From positions 25,317 through 89,316 of the forward strand of contig NZ_JTJR01000025.1 in NCBI RefSeq assembly GCF_001678475.1: a stretch of 64,000 nt of DNA, written 5' to 3'. Of the stretch, positions 1 to 9,156 are shown piece by piece. Every line of letters starts with the position of its first letter. Within the stretch, counting starts at the first letter, position 1. The translations under genes were made by a program, and so were the position numbers. The stretch comes from Gallibacterium genomosp. 3 (GTDB taxonomy: Bacteria > Pseudomonadota > Gammaproteobacteria > Enterobacterales > Pasteurellaceae). Below the pieces are notes generated by a model, which did no database searches, was not told the DNA's origin, and saw nothing but the letters and a program-made list of their open reading frames with translations.

Positions 1-276
1 TTTCCTAAAATGAAAAGTTTTGAATTATAGGATAAAATTGATTTTATGCATACTTATTTCTTAATTACTATTGTTTTAATAGGTAATTCTTTAATTTTAC
101 AAAAAATTAACAAATAAAGTTTTTTTATAGAAAACGATTGCGTATGTTATATTATAGGTCTTTTATTTTATATTAGGGAATTTTTATCTTTTCATTTTTG
201 TTAAAATTAAATTTAATAACTTAATCATATTGAATAGTAATAAGTTAAAAGTGAGTATTTTTACATCATATCATAA

Positions 277-305
277 TTGTCAGACATAAATTTTCTATGT
301 AAAAT
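277..305 (+). promoter_or_regulatory. Predicted sigma-70 promoter of the repeat adhesin
   Basis: TTGTCA at 277-282 and TAAAAT at 300-305 are separated by 17 bases, a near-consensus pair on the strand of the adhesin gene that starts at 507. The C12 tract begins at the next base after the -10 box, so the tract would cover the discriminator and the transcription start. The transcript would have an untranslated leader of about 190 bases. No experimental start site is known; this is a pattern match. The remaining bases of 1-500 hold no convincing gene. Confidence 0.5.
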
Positions 306-317
306 CCCCCCCCCCCC
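306..317. repeat. C12 homopolymer tract, candidate phase-variation site
   Basis: Twelve consecutive C in an otherwise very AT-rich region. Such tracts gain and lose bases by slipped-strand mispairing. This one is not in a coding region; it follows a predicted -10 box and precedes the adhesin gene by about 190 bases, so any effect would be on transcription or start-site choice and not on reading frame. Confidence 0.8.
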
Positions 318-506
318 GAGACCTCTTTTTTATATTTAGATTTAAAATATAAATTATATTTATACCTTATATTAGGTTTTTTGAGGATAAGGGTTTTTAG
401 TATGGGGGACACAAATAATGCTTGTATTTTTGAGTAATGAGTCCTAGCTAAAAATAATAAATAGATAAAAATTATGAGTAGGAAATAATAATAAGGAATA
501 TTGTAT

Positions 507-3500
507 ATGGATTTATTATTAAAAATTAAGCAGACTAAAATAACAGTAAGACCAGGAAAAACTCATATAGAGAATGCTATTCCAGGGGAAACTTATCAAT
601 TAATAGACTCAAAAACAGGAAAAACACCAGAATATCTTAAGACTAGTCGAAATGGACAGGATCTTGTTTTACATAATGAACAAGATAACAGTGAAGTAAT
701 AATTAAAGACTTCTGGAAAGCTTGTACAGAAGATGATCAATGTTTTGCTGTACTAGATGTACCAGCCAGTGAAGGTATTGAAGCTGGTCAAGTAATTATT
801 ACTCAAGTTGATAATGAACTTACTGCGTTTACTGCAGGTGAAGTAGGAACAATTAGTGAAAACTATGATGGTTTATGGTGGACTTTAGGTGGAGCCTTAG
901 GCTTAGGTTTGTTACTAGGGAGCTTATCCCTAGGTGGAGGGAATTCTTCTAGATTATCCGATATAGATAAAGATGGTAAAGCAGACAGCCAAGAAGTAAC
1001 AGAAGCAGCTCAATTAGTTGATCAAGCTGCAACAGATAAAGCAGCATATGAAGCAGCGAAGAGAGCGGCAGAAGAGGATGGCATTGTTAATGAAGATGAA
1101 TTAGCGGAGCTACAAGCGAAGAAAAATACCGCAGACCAATCTCACCAAGCGGCACAAACTGCTGTAGAGGGTATTCCAGAGGGCACAGAGGGTAAAGCTG
1201 GGTTAGTTGAGCGTTTAGCCACCGGCGATGCCGCACCGACGAGTGATTTACCAAGTGTGAACGATGCAGATAAAGATGGTAAAGCAGACAGCCAAGAGGT
1301 GACTGAAGCGACTCAATTAGTTAACCAAGCAGCAACAGATAAAGCAGCATATGAAGCAGCGAAGAGAGTGGCAGAAGAGGATGGCATTGTTAATGAAGAT
1401 GAATTAGCGGAGCTACAAGCGAAGAAAAATACCGCAGACCAATCTCACCAAGCGGCACAAACCGCAGTGGAGGGTATTCCAGAGGGCACAGAGGGTAAAG
1501 CTGAGTTAGTTGAGCGTTTAGCCACTGGCGATGCCTCACCGACTAGCAATTTACCAAATGTGAACGATGCAGATAAAGATGGTAAAGCAGATAGCCAAGA
1601 GGTGACTGAAGCGACTCAATTAGTTAACCAAGCAGCAACGGATAAAGCAACATATGAAGCAGCGAAGAGAGTGGCAGAAGAGGATGGCATTGTTAATGAA
1701 GATGAATTAGCGGAGCTACAAGCGAAGAAAAATACCGCAGACCGATCTCACCAAGCGGCACAAACCGCAGTGGAGGGTATTCCAGAGGGCACAGAGGGTA
1801 AAGCTGGGTTAGTTGAGCGTTTAGCCACCGGCGATGCCGCACCGACTAGCAATTTACCAAATGTGACTGATGCAGATAAAGATGGTAAAGCAGACAATCA
1901 AGAAGTAACAGAAGCAACTCAATTAGTTGATCAAGCTGCAACAGATAAAGCAGCATATGAAGCAGCGAAGAGAGCCGCAGAAGAGGATGGCATTGTTAAT
2001 GAAGAGGACTTAGTAACTCTAAGAGAGCTAAAAAATACCGCAGACCGATCTCACCAAGCGGCACAAACCGCAGTGGAGGGTATTCCAGAGGGTACAGAGG
2101 GTAAAGCTGGGTTAGTTGAGCGTTTAACCACTGGCGATGCCTCACCGACTAGCAATTTACCAAATGTGACTGATGCAGATAAAGATGGTAAAGCAGACAG
2201 CCAAGAGGTGACTGAAGCGACTCAATTAGTTAACCAAGCAGCAACGGATAAAGCAACATATGAAGCAGCGAAGAGAGCGGCAGAAGAGGATGGCGTGGTT
2301 AATGAAGATGAATTAGCGGAACTACAAGCGAAGAAAAATACCGCAGACCAATCTCACCAAGCGGCGCAAACCGCTGTAGAGGGTATTCCAGAGGGTACAG
2401 AGGGTAAAGCTGGGTTAGTTGAGCGTTTAACCACTGGCGATGCCTCATCGACTAGCGATTTACCGATAGTAAATGATGCAAATAACAATGGTGTTGCTGA
2501 TTCTGAAGAAAAAAACTCATCTAATGTTATTTCAGAAGATGGTAGAAAAAAAGTAGATACTACTGAGCAAGTTAAGAATACATCAATTGAAAAAATGGAA
2601 ATTATTTTTGAATTAAACCCAAATATTCTTATTGATGGGAATAGTACAGCTATAGGAGATCTAGCAAAAAATGGACGTGTAACGGGAGCTGATGTTAAGT
2701 CGCTTTCTTCTGAGGATAGGACTATAACCCTTACTTTTATAAAAAATCCATCAATAGACGGGAATTGGGTAGTAACCTCTGGATCTGGTACTGAAAATGA
2801 TATAAGAACCTTGTTAGGAATAAATCAATTAACTGATGGAGGAACTATTCAAGATCTTCAAAAATTAGCTGACCCAGATGGTTTTGCTGCGTCAGACACT
2901 GCTTTTGAAGATATTTTATTCAGTGATAATTCTCAGGTAAAAATGATTTTTAAAGATAGCGCAGGTCAGCAAGTTGGTGATACTATTATTTTAAAAGATG
3001 GTACTTCTCAACCAGAATCGCGTAGTTTCGATACTGATCAAAATTTTGGTACTACAGAGTATCATTTAACTGACAATAATGATAATGAGTTAATAGATAC
3101 GCTTGCTTTTAGCAAAAATGTATATGCGGAAAGTGGTAATGATAAAGTTACTATTATTTCTGTAGAAGGAGGAGAAACTACAAGTCATAATACCCTTGAT
3201 GGTGGAGAGGGGTATGATGTTTTAGTTGTAGGAGATAAAACAGAATTTACTCCAAATACATTTGTTTTTTCCACTTCTGAGGTAGAAAATGGTCAGTCTC
3301 AACTAGTTAATTTTGAAGAAATTAATTTAGCAGGTAATAGCGATACTGTTATAGTCAATAGTGACATTATAGATATTGGTGAAATTTATATTTATGGTAA
3401 TACTAATAACAGTGTAGTTTTGAATGCTGTTGATGATATTCAATGGAATAAAATATCTGAAAAATTACAGTTAGTTAGTGATGGTGTAGAACATCATTTT

Positions 3501-3578
3501 ATAGGTTATCAATCCACAGCAAATAATCAACTGACGGTGTGGCTTGATGAGCAATTACCTGTACAAACTATAATTTAA
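507..3578 (+). CDS. BapA/RTX-like repeat adhesin, probably type I secreted
   Basis: A protein of 1023 residues. An in-frame TTG lies six bases upstream, but AAGGAA at 493-498 is spaced correctly only for the ATG at 507. The first about 140 residues resemble the BapA-type prefix domain of large secreted adhesins and end in a glycine-rich hydrophobic stretch (GGALGLGLLLGSLSLGGG). Five near-identical 101-residue repeats follow, each opening with a DADKDGKAD-type calcium-binding loop and containing a second acidic loop (EEDGIVNEDE). The C-terminal 350 residues include a haemolysin-like LDGGEGYDV segment and resemble type I secretion target regions. There is no Sec signal peptide. No secretion ATPase, fusion protein or TolC gene lies in the window. 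Likely cell-surface or secreted, role in adhesion or biofilm inferred from family. Followed by a strong terminator. Confidence 0.75.
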   Translation: MDLLLKIKQTKITVRPGKTHIENAIPGETYQLIDSKTGKTPEYLKTSRNGQDLVLHNEQDNSEVIIKDFWKACTEDDQCFAVLDVPASEGIEAGQVIITQVDNELTAFTAGEVGTISENYDGLWWTLGGALGLGLLLGSLSLGGGNSSRLSDIDKDGKADSQEVTEAAQLVDQAATDKAAYEAAKRAAEEDGIVNEDELAELQAKKNTADQSHQAAQTAVEGIPEGTEGKAGLVERLATGDAAPTSDLPSVNDADKDGKADSQEVTEATQLVNQAATDKAAYEAAKRVAEEDGIVNEDELAELQAKKNTADQSHQAAQTAVEGIPEGTEGKAELVERLATGDASPTSNLPNVNDADKDGKADSQEVTEATQLVNQAATDKATYEAAKRVAEEDGIVNEDELAELQAKKNTADRSHQAAQTAVEGIPEGTEGKAGLVERLATGDAAPTSNLPNVTDADKDGKADNQEVTEATQLVDQAATDKAAYEAAKRAAEEDGIVNEEDLVTLRELKNTADRSHQAAQTAVEGIPEGTEGKAGLVERLTTGDASPTSNLPNVTDADKDGKADSQEVTEATQLVNQAATDKATYEAAKRAAEEDGVVNEDELAELQAKKNTADQSHQAAQTAVEGIPEGTEGKAGLVERLTTGDASSTSDLPIVNDANNNGVADSEEKNSSNVISEDGRKKVDTTEQVKNTSIEKMEIIFELNPNILIDGNSTAIGDLAKNGRVTGADVKSLSSEDRTITLTFIKNPSIDGNWVVTSGSGTENDIRTLLGINQLTDGGTIQDLQKLADPDGFAASDTAFEDILFSDNSQVKMIFKDSAGQQVGDTIILKDGTSQPESRSFDTDQNFGTTEYHLTDNNDNELIDTLAFSKNVYAESGNDKVTIISVEGGETTSHNTLDGGEGYDVLVVGDKTEFTPNTFVFSTSEVENGQSQLVNFEEINLAGNSDTVIVNSDIIDIGEIYIYGNTNNSVVLNAVDDIQWNKISEKLQLVSDGVEHHFIGYQSTANNQLTVWLDEQLPVQTII
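960..2474 (+). repeat. Five tandem 303-bp repeats inside the adhesin gene
   Basis: Units start at 960, 1263, 1566, 1869 and 2172, each exactly 303 bp (101 codons), and a sixth degenerate start (DANNNGVAD) is at 2475. The units are nearly identical in DNA, so copy number can change by recombination without breaking the frame. Unit 4 differs most, at about 2000-2030, where the usual DELAELQAKK is replaced by EDLVTLRELK. Confidence 0.95.
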
Positions 3579-3610
3579 TGATGTAAGTATTTTTTCAAGG
3601 TATTAATATT

Positions 3611-3640
3611 AAAAGGATCTACCAAGTAGATCCTTTTTTT
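3611..3640 (+). terminator. Rho-independent terminator after the repeat adhesin
   Basis: A 12-bp perfect stem (3611-3622 with 3626-3637), a 3-base loop and a run of T. It closes the adhesin transcript. Confidence 0.9.
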
Positions 3641-3754
3641 GATTAAATTTTACTGGTTATAATGTAATACATACAAAGTATTGATCATAATAAAAATAAT
3701 AGTCGATGTTGAGTTTGATAGTAATATTAATTATACAGATAAAGGTGAAATTTA

Positions 3755-4096
3755 ATGATTTTTTTTATTTTAGGGAGTATTTTAGCGATTTTCTTCTCAC
3801 TAAATTATAAGAAAAAACTTATTCTATTTTTATTGTTAGTTACTCTTCTTATTTTTATGAAGTTTGCTTTGGAGCTTAAGGAAGGAAATAGTTATATATA
3901 TGATATATGGGTGTTTGCTGGGATTATGTATTTACATCTTTTTTCCACTCTTGCATTTCCTTTTATGGTAGCGTTTGCCTTAGGAAAAAATGTGGTTTTG
4001 AGAGCTTTTTTTACTAAATTTTTCCTTTGGTTTGGTTATGGTAGTACGATATTTTTCTTATATATGGCTTTTATCAAAGGTGTTATTTATTACTGA
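3755..4096 (+). CDS. Small hydrophobic membrane protein, unknown function
   Basis: 113 residues, strongly hydrophobic, with about four predicted membrane segments (roughly residues 2-16, 20-38, 50-78 and 88-110) separated by short lysine-rich turns. An AAGGTG ribosome site sits about 8-10 bases before the ATG. It is not recognised as any family. It stands alone after the adhesin terminator and before the decayed maf, and its AT-rich composition matches the adhesin region more than the housekeeping genes. An inner-membrane location is inferred from hydropathy alone. Confidence 0.55.
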   Translation: MIFFILGSILAIFFSLNYKKKLILFLLLVTLLIFMKFALELKEGNSYIYDIWVFAGIMYLHLFSTLAFPFMVAFALGKNVVLRAFFTKFFLWFGYGSTIFFLYMAFIKGVIYY

Positions 4097-4186
4097 TTAA
4101 GTATTGCTAAATTGGCTAGTTTCTGGAGAGATAAATAGATAATTGTATTATTCTAAATAACAATAACCTTATCGCCTACTATAACT

Positions 4187-4395
4187 TCAAGTTAAATTCT
4201 CAATAAAGGTTGTCGCTAATCCTTGAATAATACCATTTCTAGCTATTATCTAATGATTTGCTAGTGATGACGTTTTTCTTGCGCTAAGGGTGTTTCATCA
4301 ATTTCTGCTTTTAATACTTCAACAGTGAGCCCAATCTGTTGTAACAACTGTAAACGGCGAGGGCTGTTTGAGCCAAGGTAAATCTTTTTATCCAT
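4187..4395 (-). pseudogene. maf: Remnant of maf (nucleoside triphosphate pyrophosphatase)
   Basis: Reading the minus strand from the ATG at 4395 gives 44 codons that match the start of Maf proteins: the substrate loop LGSNSPRR near residues 7-14 and the EIDETPLA motif near 31-38, then a stop at 4261. Shortly after, at 4228-4187, a short frame reads IIQGLATTFIEN, which resembles the conserved C-terminal part of Maf (GIQG...F.E). The middle of the gene, over 100 codons, is missing. Maf house-cleaning pyrophosphatases hydrolyse non-canonical nucleotides; this copy cannot be functional. A second Maf paralogue may exist elsewhere in the genome. Confidence 0.75.
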
Positions 4396-4503
4396 AGATA
4401 CTATTCTCAATTAGAAATGGGGTTGATATTGTAATCGCTGCGTCACTTTTCGCTAGCTTTTGTTATACTTAACCGCTCGTGATAGTTAGATAAGAGAGTA
4501 ATA

Positions 4504-5940
4504 ATGGAAACTGGATTTTACCTTGCAATAGCAGGATTAGGGCTAATTTGCATTGGATTATTAATTATTAATGTACAACGTAAGAAAAGCGCAGAATTCT
4601 TTCAGTTGCAATATACACAAACTGCGGAAGAGTATAATAATTTATTGAAAAAAACAGAGTTGTTAAACGAGCAGTATCAGGCAACGATACAAGAAAAAGT
4701 TCGATTACAAGCAGAAAAACAAGGGGTAGAAAATTTGCTGCAAGAGAAAAGTGGGCAACTTAATAAAAAAGAAATGGTCGTGGCAGAATATCAGCAGCAA
4801 TTAACCCAACTTTCGCAACAATTAGCAATATTAGAGACCAGTTTAGCTGAAAAAGAGAAACATTTTAGTGAACAACAGCAATTACTAGAAAATAATAAAA
4901 AACAATTAACACTGGAATTCCAGCAGTTAGCGAATCAAATCTTAGAAGAGAAGAGCCGTAGTTTTTCTCAATCGAATCAAACTGCTCTAGATACTTTATT
5001 AAAGCCGTTTAAAGAACAAATTGAGAGTTTTCAAAAGCGAGTTAATGAAGTTCATTCTGAAACATTACGTGGCAATGCGTCATTAGAGGCAGAATTAAAG
5101 AAAGTATTAGATATTGGCTTAAATATGTCAAAAGAGGCTAATAATTTAACGAATGCACTCAAAGGACAGAAAAAAGTGCTAGGTAATTGGGGAGAAATGC
5201 AATTAGAGAATGCATTACAGTCGGCAGGATTGATCGCGAATGAACATTATTTAGTACAAGCACATTTTAAAGATAAAGAGGGAAATCACCGTTATCCTGA
5301 TTTCTTGATTAAATTGCCAGATAATAAACATATAGTCATTGATTGTAAGGTGTCTTTAGTCGCTTATGAACAAGCGGTTGCGGCGACCGATGAACAGCAA
5401 GTTAATTTGCATCTACAAGAACATATTCAAGCGATTAAACAACATATTAAATCATTGTCAGATAAGGATTATAGCCATTTAGAGGGTATCCAGAGTCCAG
5501 ATTTTGTATTGATGTTTATTCCAATTGAACCTGCATATATCGAAGCATTGAAACAAGATCCGAACTTATTTAATAGTGCTTATGAGAAAAATATTGTGTT
5601 GGTTTCTTATACGACCTTGATGCCAATCTTGCGTACGGTGGCGAACTTATGGCGCATTGAAAAAGGAAATCAAGAAGCTCGTGAGATTAGCGATAAAGCG
5701 GGTGATATTTATAACCAAGTCTGTATCGTAGCAGAGCGATTACAAAAATTAGGTAATAACTTATCGAGTGTGATGAAACAATATAACGATACAGTCACTT
5801 CATTTTCTGGACAACGAGGTTTATTTGGTAAGGTAGAGCGATTCCAAGCATTATCTACGAAAACCACAAAAACGCTGCCTCCATTAGAAAATCTTACTAC
5901 AGATATTGAAGTTGAGCGGTTAAATGGAATTGGTGAATAA
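4504..5940 (+). CDS. rmuC: RmuC family DNA recombination protein
   Basis: 478 residues, the usual RmuC size. An N-terminal membrane segment (about residues 5-23) is followed by a long glutamine- and glutamate-rich coiled coil to about residue 150. The RmuC core, related to restriction-type nucleases, follows and contains NWGEMQLENAL near 230 and a PDFLIKLPDNKHIVIDCKVS segment near 265-285, in which the D and K fit the nuclease-like active site. RmuC limits inversion at short inverted repeats. Expressed singly and closed by a bidirectional hairpin. Confidence 0.93.
   Translation: METGFYLAIAGLGLICIGLLIINVQRKKSAEFFQLQYTQTAEEYNNLLKKTELLNEQYQATIQEKVRLQAEKQGVENLLQEKSGQLNKKEMVVAEYQQQLTQLSQQLAILETSLAEKEKHFSEQQQLLENNKKQLTLEFQQLANQILEEKSRSFSQSNQTALDTLLKPFKEQIESFQKRVNEVHSETLRGNASLEAELKKVLDIGLNMSKEANNLTNALKGQKKVLGNWGEMQLENALQSAGLIANEHYLVQAHFKDKEGNHRYPDFLIKLPDNKHIVIDCKVSLVAYEQAVAATDEQQVNLHLQEHIQAIKQHIKSLSDKDYSHLEGIQSPDFVLMFIPIEPAYIEALKQDPNLFNSAYEKNIVLVSYTTLMPILRTVANLWRIEKGNQEAREISDKAGDIYNQVCIVAERLQKLGNNLSSVMKQYNDTVTSFSGQRGLFGKVERFQALSTKTTKTLPPLENLTTDIEVERLNGIGE
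5370..5378 (+). other. Possible DNA uptake signal core
   Basis: ACAAGCGGT, the core of the uptake sequence used by the Actinobacillus pleuropneumoniae branch of Pasteurellaceae, occurs inside rmuC. I found only this one perfect copy and no perfect AAGTGCGGT by eye, so it may be chance. Confidence 0.3.
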
Positions 5941-5943
5941 TAA

Positions 5944-5970
5944 AAAAGCGATCAAACTGATCGCTTTTCT
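5944..5970. terminator. Bidirectional terminator between rmuC and the lipoprotein gene
   Basis: Perfect 11-bp stem (5944-5954 with 5958-5968) with A and T runs on either side. It lies between two convergent genes and can serve both. Confidence 0.85.
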
Positions 5971-5986
5971 CTATCAACCTGATCAG

Positions 5987-6478
5987 TTATTTTGATTCTG
6001 CTTTTTGCGCCGTATCGTCAACTTGTTTTTGTAACTCAGCAAGCGACTTTTCTGCATTATCTAAAGTTTGTGTGGTTTTGCGTTGTAGCTCTGTATAAGC
6101 TTTTACTTCTTCTGGAGAAGGTTGGTGGATGATGAGATCAGACGATTTTTTCATAAGATCTACAAAGAGAGTTAATCCTTCATTATATTTTGCTTGTACA
6201 GCCTTTGCTTCATCAGTATTCATTTTTAAGTCATTGATAGTTTTGATAATAGTTTGATAGCTACTAATAATATTATTATAAGCTTTTACTTTATCTTCAT
6301 TGGATTGTGCTGATTCAAGTTGTTGAATTAAGGTTGTGCCATTTTCTTGTTTTAAAGCAGTATCTAATGTTTGACGCAGATTATTGACATCTGTTTTTAG
6401 ATCAGCTGCTTTATCACCACAGGCGGCTAAAAAAAGCGTAAATAAACCAATAAGAAAAAAATTCTTTAACTGTTGCAT
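5987..6478 (-). CDS. Putative lipoprotein, helical, unknown function
   Basis: 163 residues. The first 20 form a lipoprotein signal ending in a lipobox (LFLAAC, Cys20), followed by a GDK start to the mature chain, so outer- or inner-membrane anchoring is expected. The rest is Q-, K- and E-rich and predicted to be mostly alpha-helical or coiled coil. No enzymatic motif was recognised. It lies 42 bases downstream of queH on the same strand and may be co-transcribed with queH and ispB. Confidence 0.7.
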   Translation of the reverse strand: MQQLKNFFLIGLFTLFLAACGDKAADLKTDVNNLRQTLDTALKQENGTTLIQQLESAQSNEDKVKAYNNIISSYQTIIKTINDLKMNTDEAKAVQAKYNEGLTLFVDLMKKSSDLIIHQPSPEEVKAYTELQRKTTQTLDNAEKSLAELQKQVDDTAQKAESK

Positions 6479-6520
6479 AAGTAATATCCTTTAAAAATTA
6501 ATTAAATTGAATAAAGATGA

Positions 6521-7234
6521 TTAATCGGCAGAATAGTAAAGTTTACCGATTTCGATTTTGGCACGACCTTGAGATTCACGCCATTTATTGGTGTCACGTA
6601 ATGAATAAACGCAGCCACAATATTCTTGTTGATAAAATCTTTCTCGCTTACTAATTTCGATCATACGTTGCGAGCCACCGCCTTTACGCCAGTTGTAGTC
6701 CCAGTATATGACATCATCATATTTTTTTGCTGCACGGTGACCGCAGCCATTAATTTGATTCATATTTTTCCAACGTGAGATTCCTAAGCTACTGGTAAAG
6801 ACAGGAAATCCATGTTCATGTGCATATTGAGCGGCTTTTTCAAAACGCATATCAAAGCACATAGTACAGCGAATTCCTCTTTCCGGTTCATCTTCCATAC
6901 CTTTGGCTCTTTCAAACCATTCAGCACGATCATAATCAGCATCGATAAATGGAATATTATATTTTTCAGCAAAACGAATATTTTCCTCTTTACGGATTAA
7001 ATACTCTTTTTGGGGGTGAATATTTGGATTATAAAAGTAAATTGTGAAATCAATTTCAGAGGCTAATAAGGCTTCCATAACTTCACCAGAACAAGGCGCA
7101 CAACAAGAGTGCAACAGCAATTTATTATGACCATTAGGTAAAGTTAATTTTGGACGCACAAACGGTGCATTTGGATCTTTAGCTTCTTTCTTTTTTCTTC
7201 TACGAGATGAGATAGGTTGTTGTATATCAAACAT
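6521..7234 (-). CDS. queH: Epoxyqueuosine reductase QueH
   Basis: 237 residues. QueH carries out the last step of queuosine synthesis, reduction of epoxyqueuosine in tRNA to queuosine, and replaces the cobalamin enzyme QueG in many bacteria. Visible cysteine motifs are CCAPC at residues 44-48, the RCTMCFDMR segment, GCGH and a C-terminal YCGC, which fit the iron-sulfur cluster and metal ligands described for this family. A basic N-terminal tail (RRRKKKEAK) precedes the domain. It lies 11 bases after ispB. Confidence 0.92.
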   Translation of the reverse strand: MFDIQQPISSRRRKKKEAKDPNAPFVRPKLTLPNGHNKLLLHSCCAPCSGEVMEALLASEIDFTIYFYNPNIHPQKEYLIRKEENIRFAEKYNIPFIDADYDRAEWFERAKGMEDEPERGIRCTMCFDMRFEKAAQYAHEHGFPVFTSSLGISRWKNMNQINGCGHRAAKKYDDVIYWDYNWRKGGGSQRMIEISKRERFYQQEYCGCVYSLRDTNKWRESQGRAKIEIGKLYYSAD

Positions 7235-7245
7235 AATTCTTAATT

Positions 7246-8217
7246 TTAATAACTTCGTTCAACAGAGATTTTTGCAAGGGAAACGAGTGCTTCTTTATAT
7301 GGGCTTTCAGCAATAATATTCAGTGCATCAATTGCTTTTTGTGCTTCAAGTTTCGCCTTTTCTACGGTATAAGTTAATGAATTACAATGTTCCATAATGG
7401 CTTGGATTGTTGAAAGGTGTTCACGTCCATGCCCATGTTCAATAATAGAACGAATTAATTGACTTTCTTCAGGTGCAGCATGATACATAGCATGTAATAA
7501 AGGTAAAGTTGGCTTCCCTTCTTCAAGATCATCGCCAAGATTTTTCCCTAATTGCTCAATATCAGCACGATAATCAAGGACATCATCAATAAGTTGAAAA
7601 GCCGTACCTAAGTAGCGACCATAAAGTTTCATTGCTTGAACTTGTTCAGTAGGGGCATCAGCTAAAATGGCAGAACATTCAGCTGCAACTTCAAAGAGGC
7701 GGGCTGTTTTACTATAAATAACCTGCATATAGCTTTGTTCAGTGGTATTAGGATCATTACAATTCATTAATTGTAAGACTTCACCTTCTGCAATGACATT
7801 TACTGCATCAGACATTACTTGTAACACTGGGAGCGAACCTAACTGTGACATTAGTTGGAATGCACGAGTATAGATAAAATCACCAACAAGAACACTTGCT
7901 GCATTACCAAAGATAGCATTAGCCGTATCTCGGCCACGACGCAAAGTCGATTCATCAACTACATCATCATGTAATAGAGTTGCAGTGTGAATAAATTCGA
8001 TAAAGGTTGCACAGGTAATATGTTTATCACCTTGATAATTCAATGCATTTGCAACTAAAACTGCAATTAATGGACGGATCCGTTTCCCACCGCCATTAAC
8101 AATATAAAAACTTAATTGATTAATAAGGGCAATATCAGATTGTAATTGTTGTGAAATCATATTGTTTACTGATTTCATATCGTTTGCTGATAGTGCCTGA
8201 ATTTCTTGTAAATTCAT
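7246..8217 (-). CDS. ispB: Octaprenyl diphosphate synthase IspB
   Basis: 323 residues from the ATG at 8217, preceded by AAGGG; an upstream in-frame ATG at 8229 is poorly placed. The length equals that of E. coli IspB. It makes the C40 side chain of ubiquinone and menaquinone from farnesyl and isopentenyl diphosphates. Both aspartate-rich motifs are present: [10 protein letters not shown] near residue 85 and LIDDVLDY near 210. It is divergent from rplU-rpmA, the conserved ispB/rplU arrangement of gammaproteobacteria, and heads a probable ispB-queH-lipoprotein unit. Confidence 0.95.
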   Translation of the reverse strand: MNLQEIQALSANDMKSVNNMISQQLQSDIALINQLSFYIVNGGGKRIRPLIAVLVANALNYQGDKHITCATFIEFIHTATLLHDDVVDESTLRRGRDTANAIFGNAASVLVGDFIYTRAFQLMSQLGSLPVLQVMSDAVNVIAEGEVLQLMNCNDPNTTEQSYMQVIYSKTARLFEVAAECSAILADAPTEQVQAMKLYGRYLGTAFQLIDDVLDYRADIEQLGKNLGDDLEEGKPTLPLLHAMYHAAPEESQLIRSIIEHGHGREHLSTIQAIMEHCNSLTYTVEKAKLEAQKAIDALNIIAESPYKEALVSLAKISVERSY

Positions 8218-8361
8218 ACATCCCTTCATTGATTATGGCATAAGCATGAGCCAGTAATGCTTTTATATAAAGACGGTTGTCGATTTTACCCTAAAAATTT
8301 ATATTTCTAAAATTAAACAATGAAATTTAGCAAGATTTTTTATTTTGTTGAAAATCCGTGC

Positions 8362-8390
8362 TTGCTATTTTGTTTTTTTTTCCGTAAAAT
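8362..8390 (+). promoter_or_regulatory. Predicted promoter of rplU-rpmA
   Basis: TTGCTA (8362-8367) and TAAAAT (8385-8390) with 17 bases between. The leader to rplU is about 90 bases and includes a small inverted repeat (AACC...GGTT near 8430-8448) that could form the L21 leader fold. The rest of 8218-8485 is the divergent ispB/rplU spacer. Confidence 0.65.
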
Positions 8391-8485
8391 CCGCGACCTA
8401 TTATGTGAATTTTAAAGTGCTGAGTTTAGATAACCTAATATTGGGTTTGATTAGATAGCACTACAATTTAGCGGAGTTTTCTTCT

Positions 8486-8797
8486 ATGTACGCGGTTTTC
8501 CAAAGTGGCGGCAAACAACACAGAGTAAGCGAAGGTCAAGTTGTTCGTTTAGAAAAACTTGAAGTGGCAACAGGTGAATCAGTTGAATTTGATTCTGTGT
8601 TAATGATCGTTAATGGTGAAGATGTTAAAATTGGTGCGCCAGTTGTTTCTGGTGCTAAAGTAGTGGCTGAAGTTGTAGCTCACGGACGTGGCGAAAAAGT
8701 TAAAATCGTTAAGTTCCGTCGTCGTAAACACAGCCGTAAACAACAAGGTCATCGTCAGTGGTTCACAGAAGTGAAGATCACTGCAATTAACGCTTAA
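8486..8797 (+). CDS. rplU: 50S ribosomal protein L21
   Basis: 103 residues, the same length as E. coli L21. It opens with the typical [14 protein letters not shown] and ends in the basic [14 protein letters not shown] segment that contacts 23S rRNA. It is followed 19 bases later by rpmA, the standard pair, and the two are likely translated from one mRNA. Confidence 0.98.
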   Translation: MYAVFQSGGKQHRVSEGQVVRLEKLEVATGESVEFDSVLMIVNGEDVKIGAPVVSGAKVVAEVVAHGRGEKVKIVKFRRRKHSRKQQGHRQWFTEVKITAINA

Positions 8798-8816
8798 TTC
8801 AAAGGAGATCAGATAA

Positions 8817-9074
8817 ATGGCAACTAAAAAAGCTGGGGGTTCAACCCGTAACGGTCGCGACTCTGAAAGTAAACGTCTTGGTGTTAAGCGTTTCGGTGGT
8901 GAATCTGTATTAGCAGGTAACATCATCGTTCGTCAACGTGGTACTAAATTCCATGCTGGTAATAACGTTGGTATGGGACGTGATCATACTTTATTCGCAA
9001 CTGCTGATGGTAAAGTGAAATTTGAAGTTAAAGGCGATAAAGGTCGTAAATACGTAAGTATTGTAACTGAGTAA
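8817..9074 (+). CDS. rpmA: 50S ribosomal protein L27
   Basis: 85 residues. The N-terminus [16 protein letters not shown], which reaches the peptidyl-transferase centre, is intact with no leader peptide of the Firmicutes type. AAGGAG precedes the ATG. It forms an operon with rplU and is closed by a strong terminator at 9097-9131. Confidence 0.98.
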   Translation: MATKKAGGSTRNGRDSESKRLGVKRFGGESVLAGNIIVRQRGTKFHAGNNVGMGRDHTLFATADGKVKFEVKGDKGRKYVSIVTE

Positions 9075-9096
9075 TTTCAGATCAAATCAAATTATG

Positions 9097-9131
9097 AAAA
9101 ACTGCACTTAGATAAGTGCAGTTTTTTTTTT
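9097..9131 (+). terminator. Terminator after rpmA
   Basis: Perfect 11-bp stem (9099-9109 with 9114-9124), AGAT loop and a run of ten or more T. Confidence 0.93.
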
Positions 9132-9156
9132 ATATCTCAAATTTAGGAGGTAGATA

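Noticed and set aside
1..276. Possible truncated gene at the window start
   Set aside because: All frames carry frequent stops and composition is uniformly AT-rich; nothing coding could be supported.
960..2474. Regular repeats considered as a CRISPR array
   Set aside because: Units are 303 bp, contiguous without spacers and in frame within a protein gene.
6784..7000. Short open frames on both strands inside queH
   Set aside because: They overlap the conserved QueH frame fully and lack ribosome sites.
9121..9132. Long T run as a possible phase-variation tract
   Set aside because: It is the T tail of the rpmA terminator and is not inside a gene.
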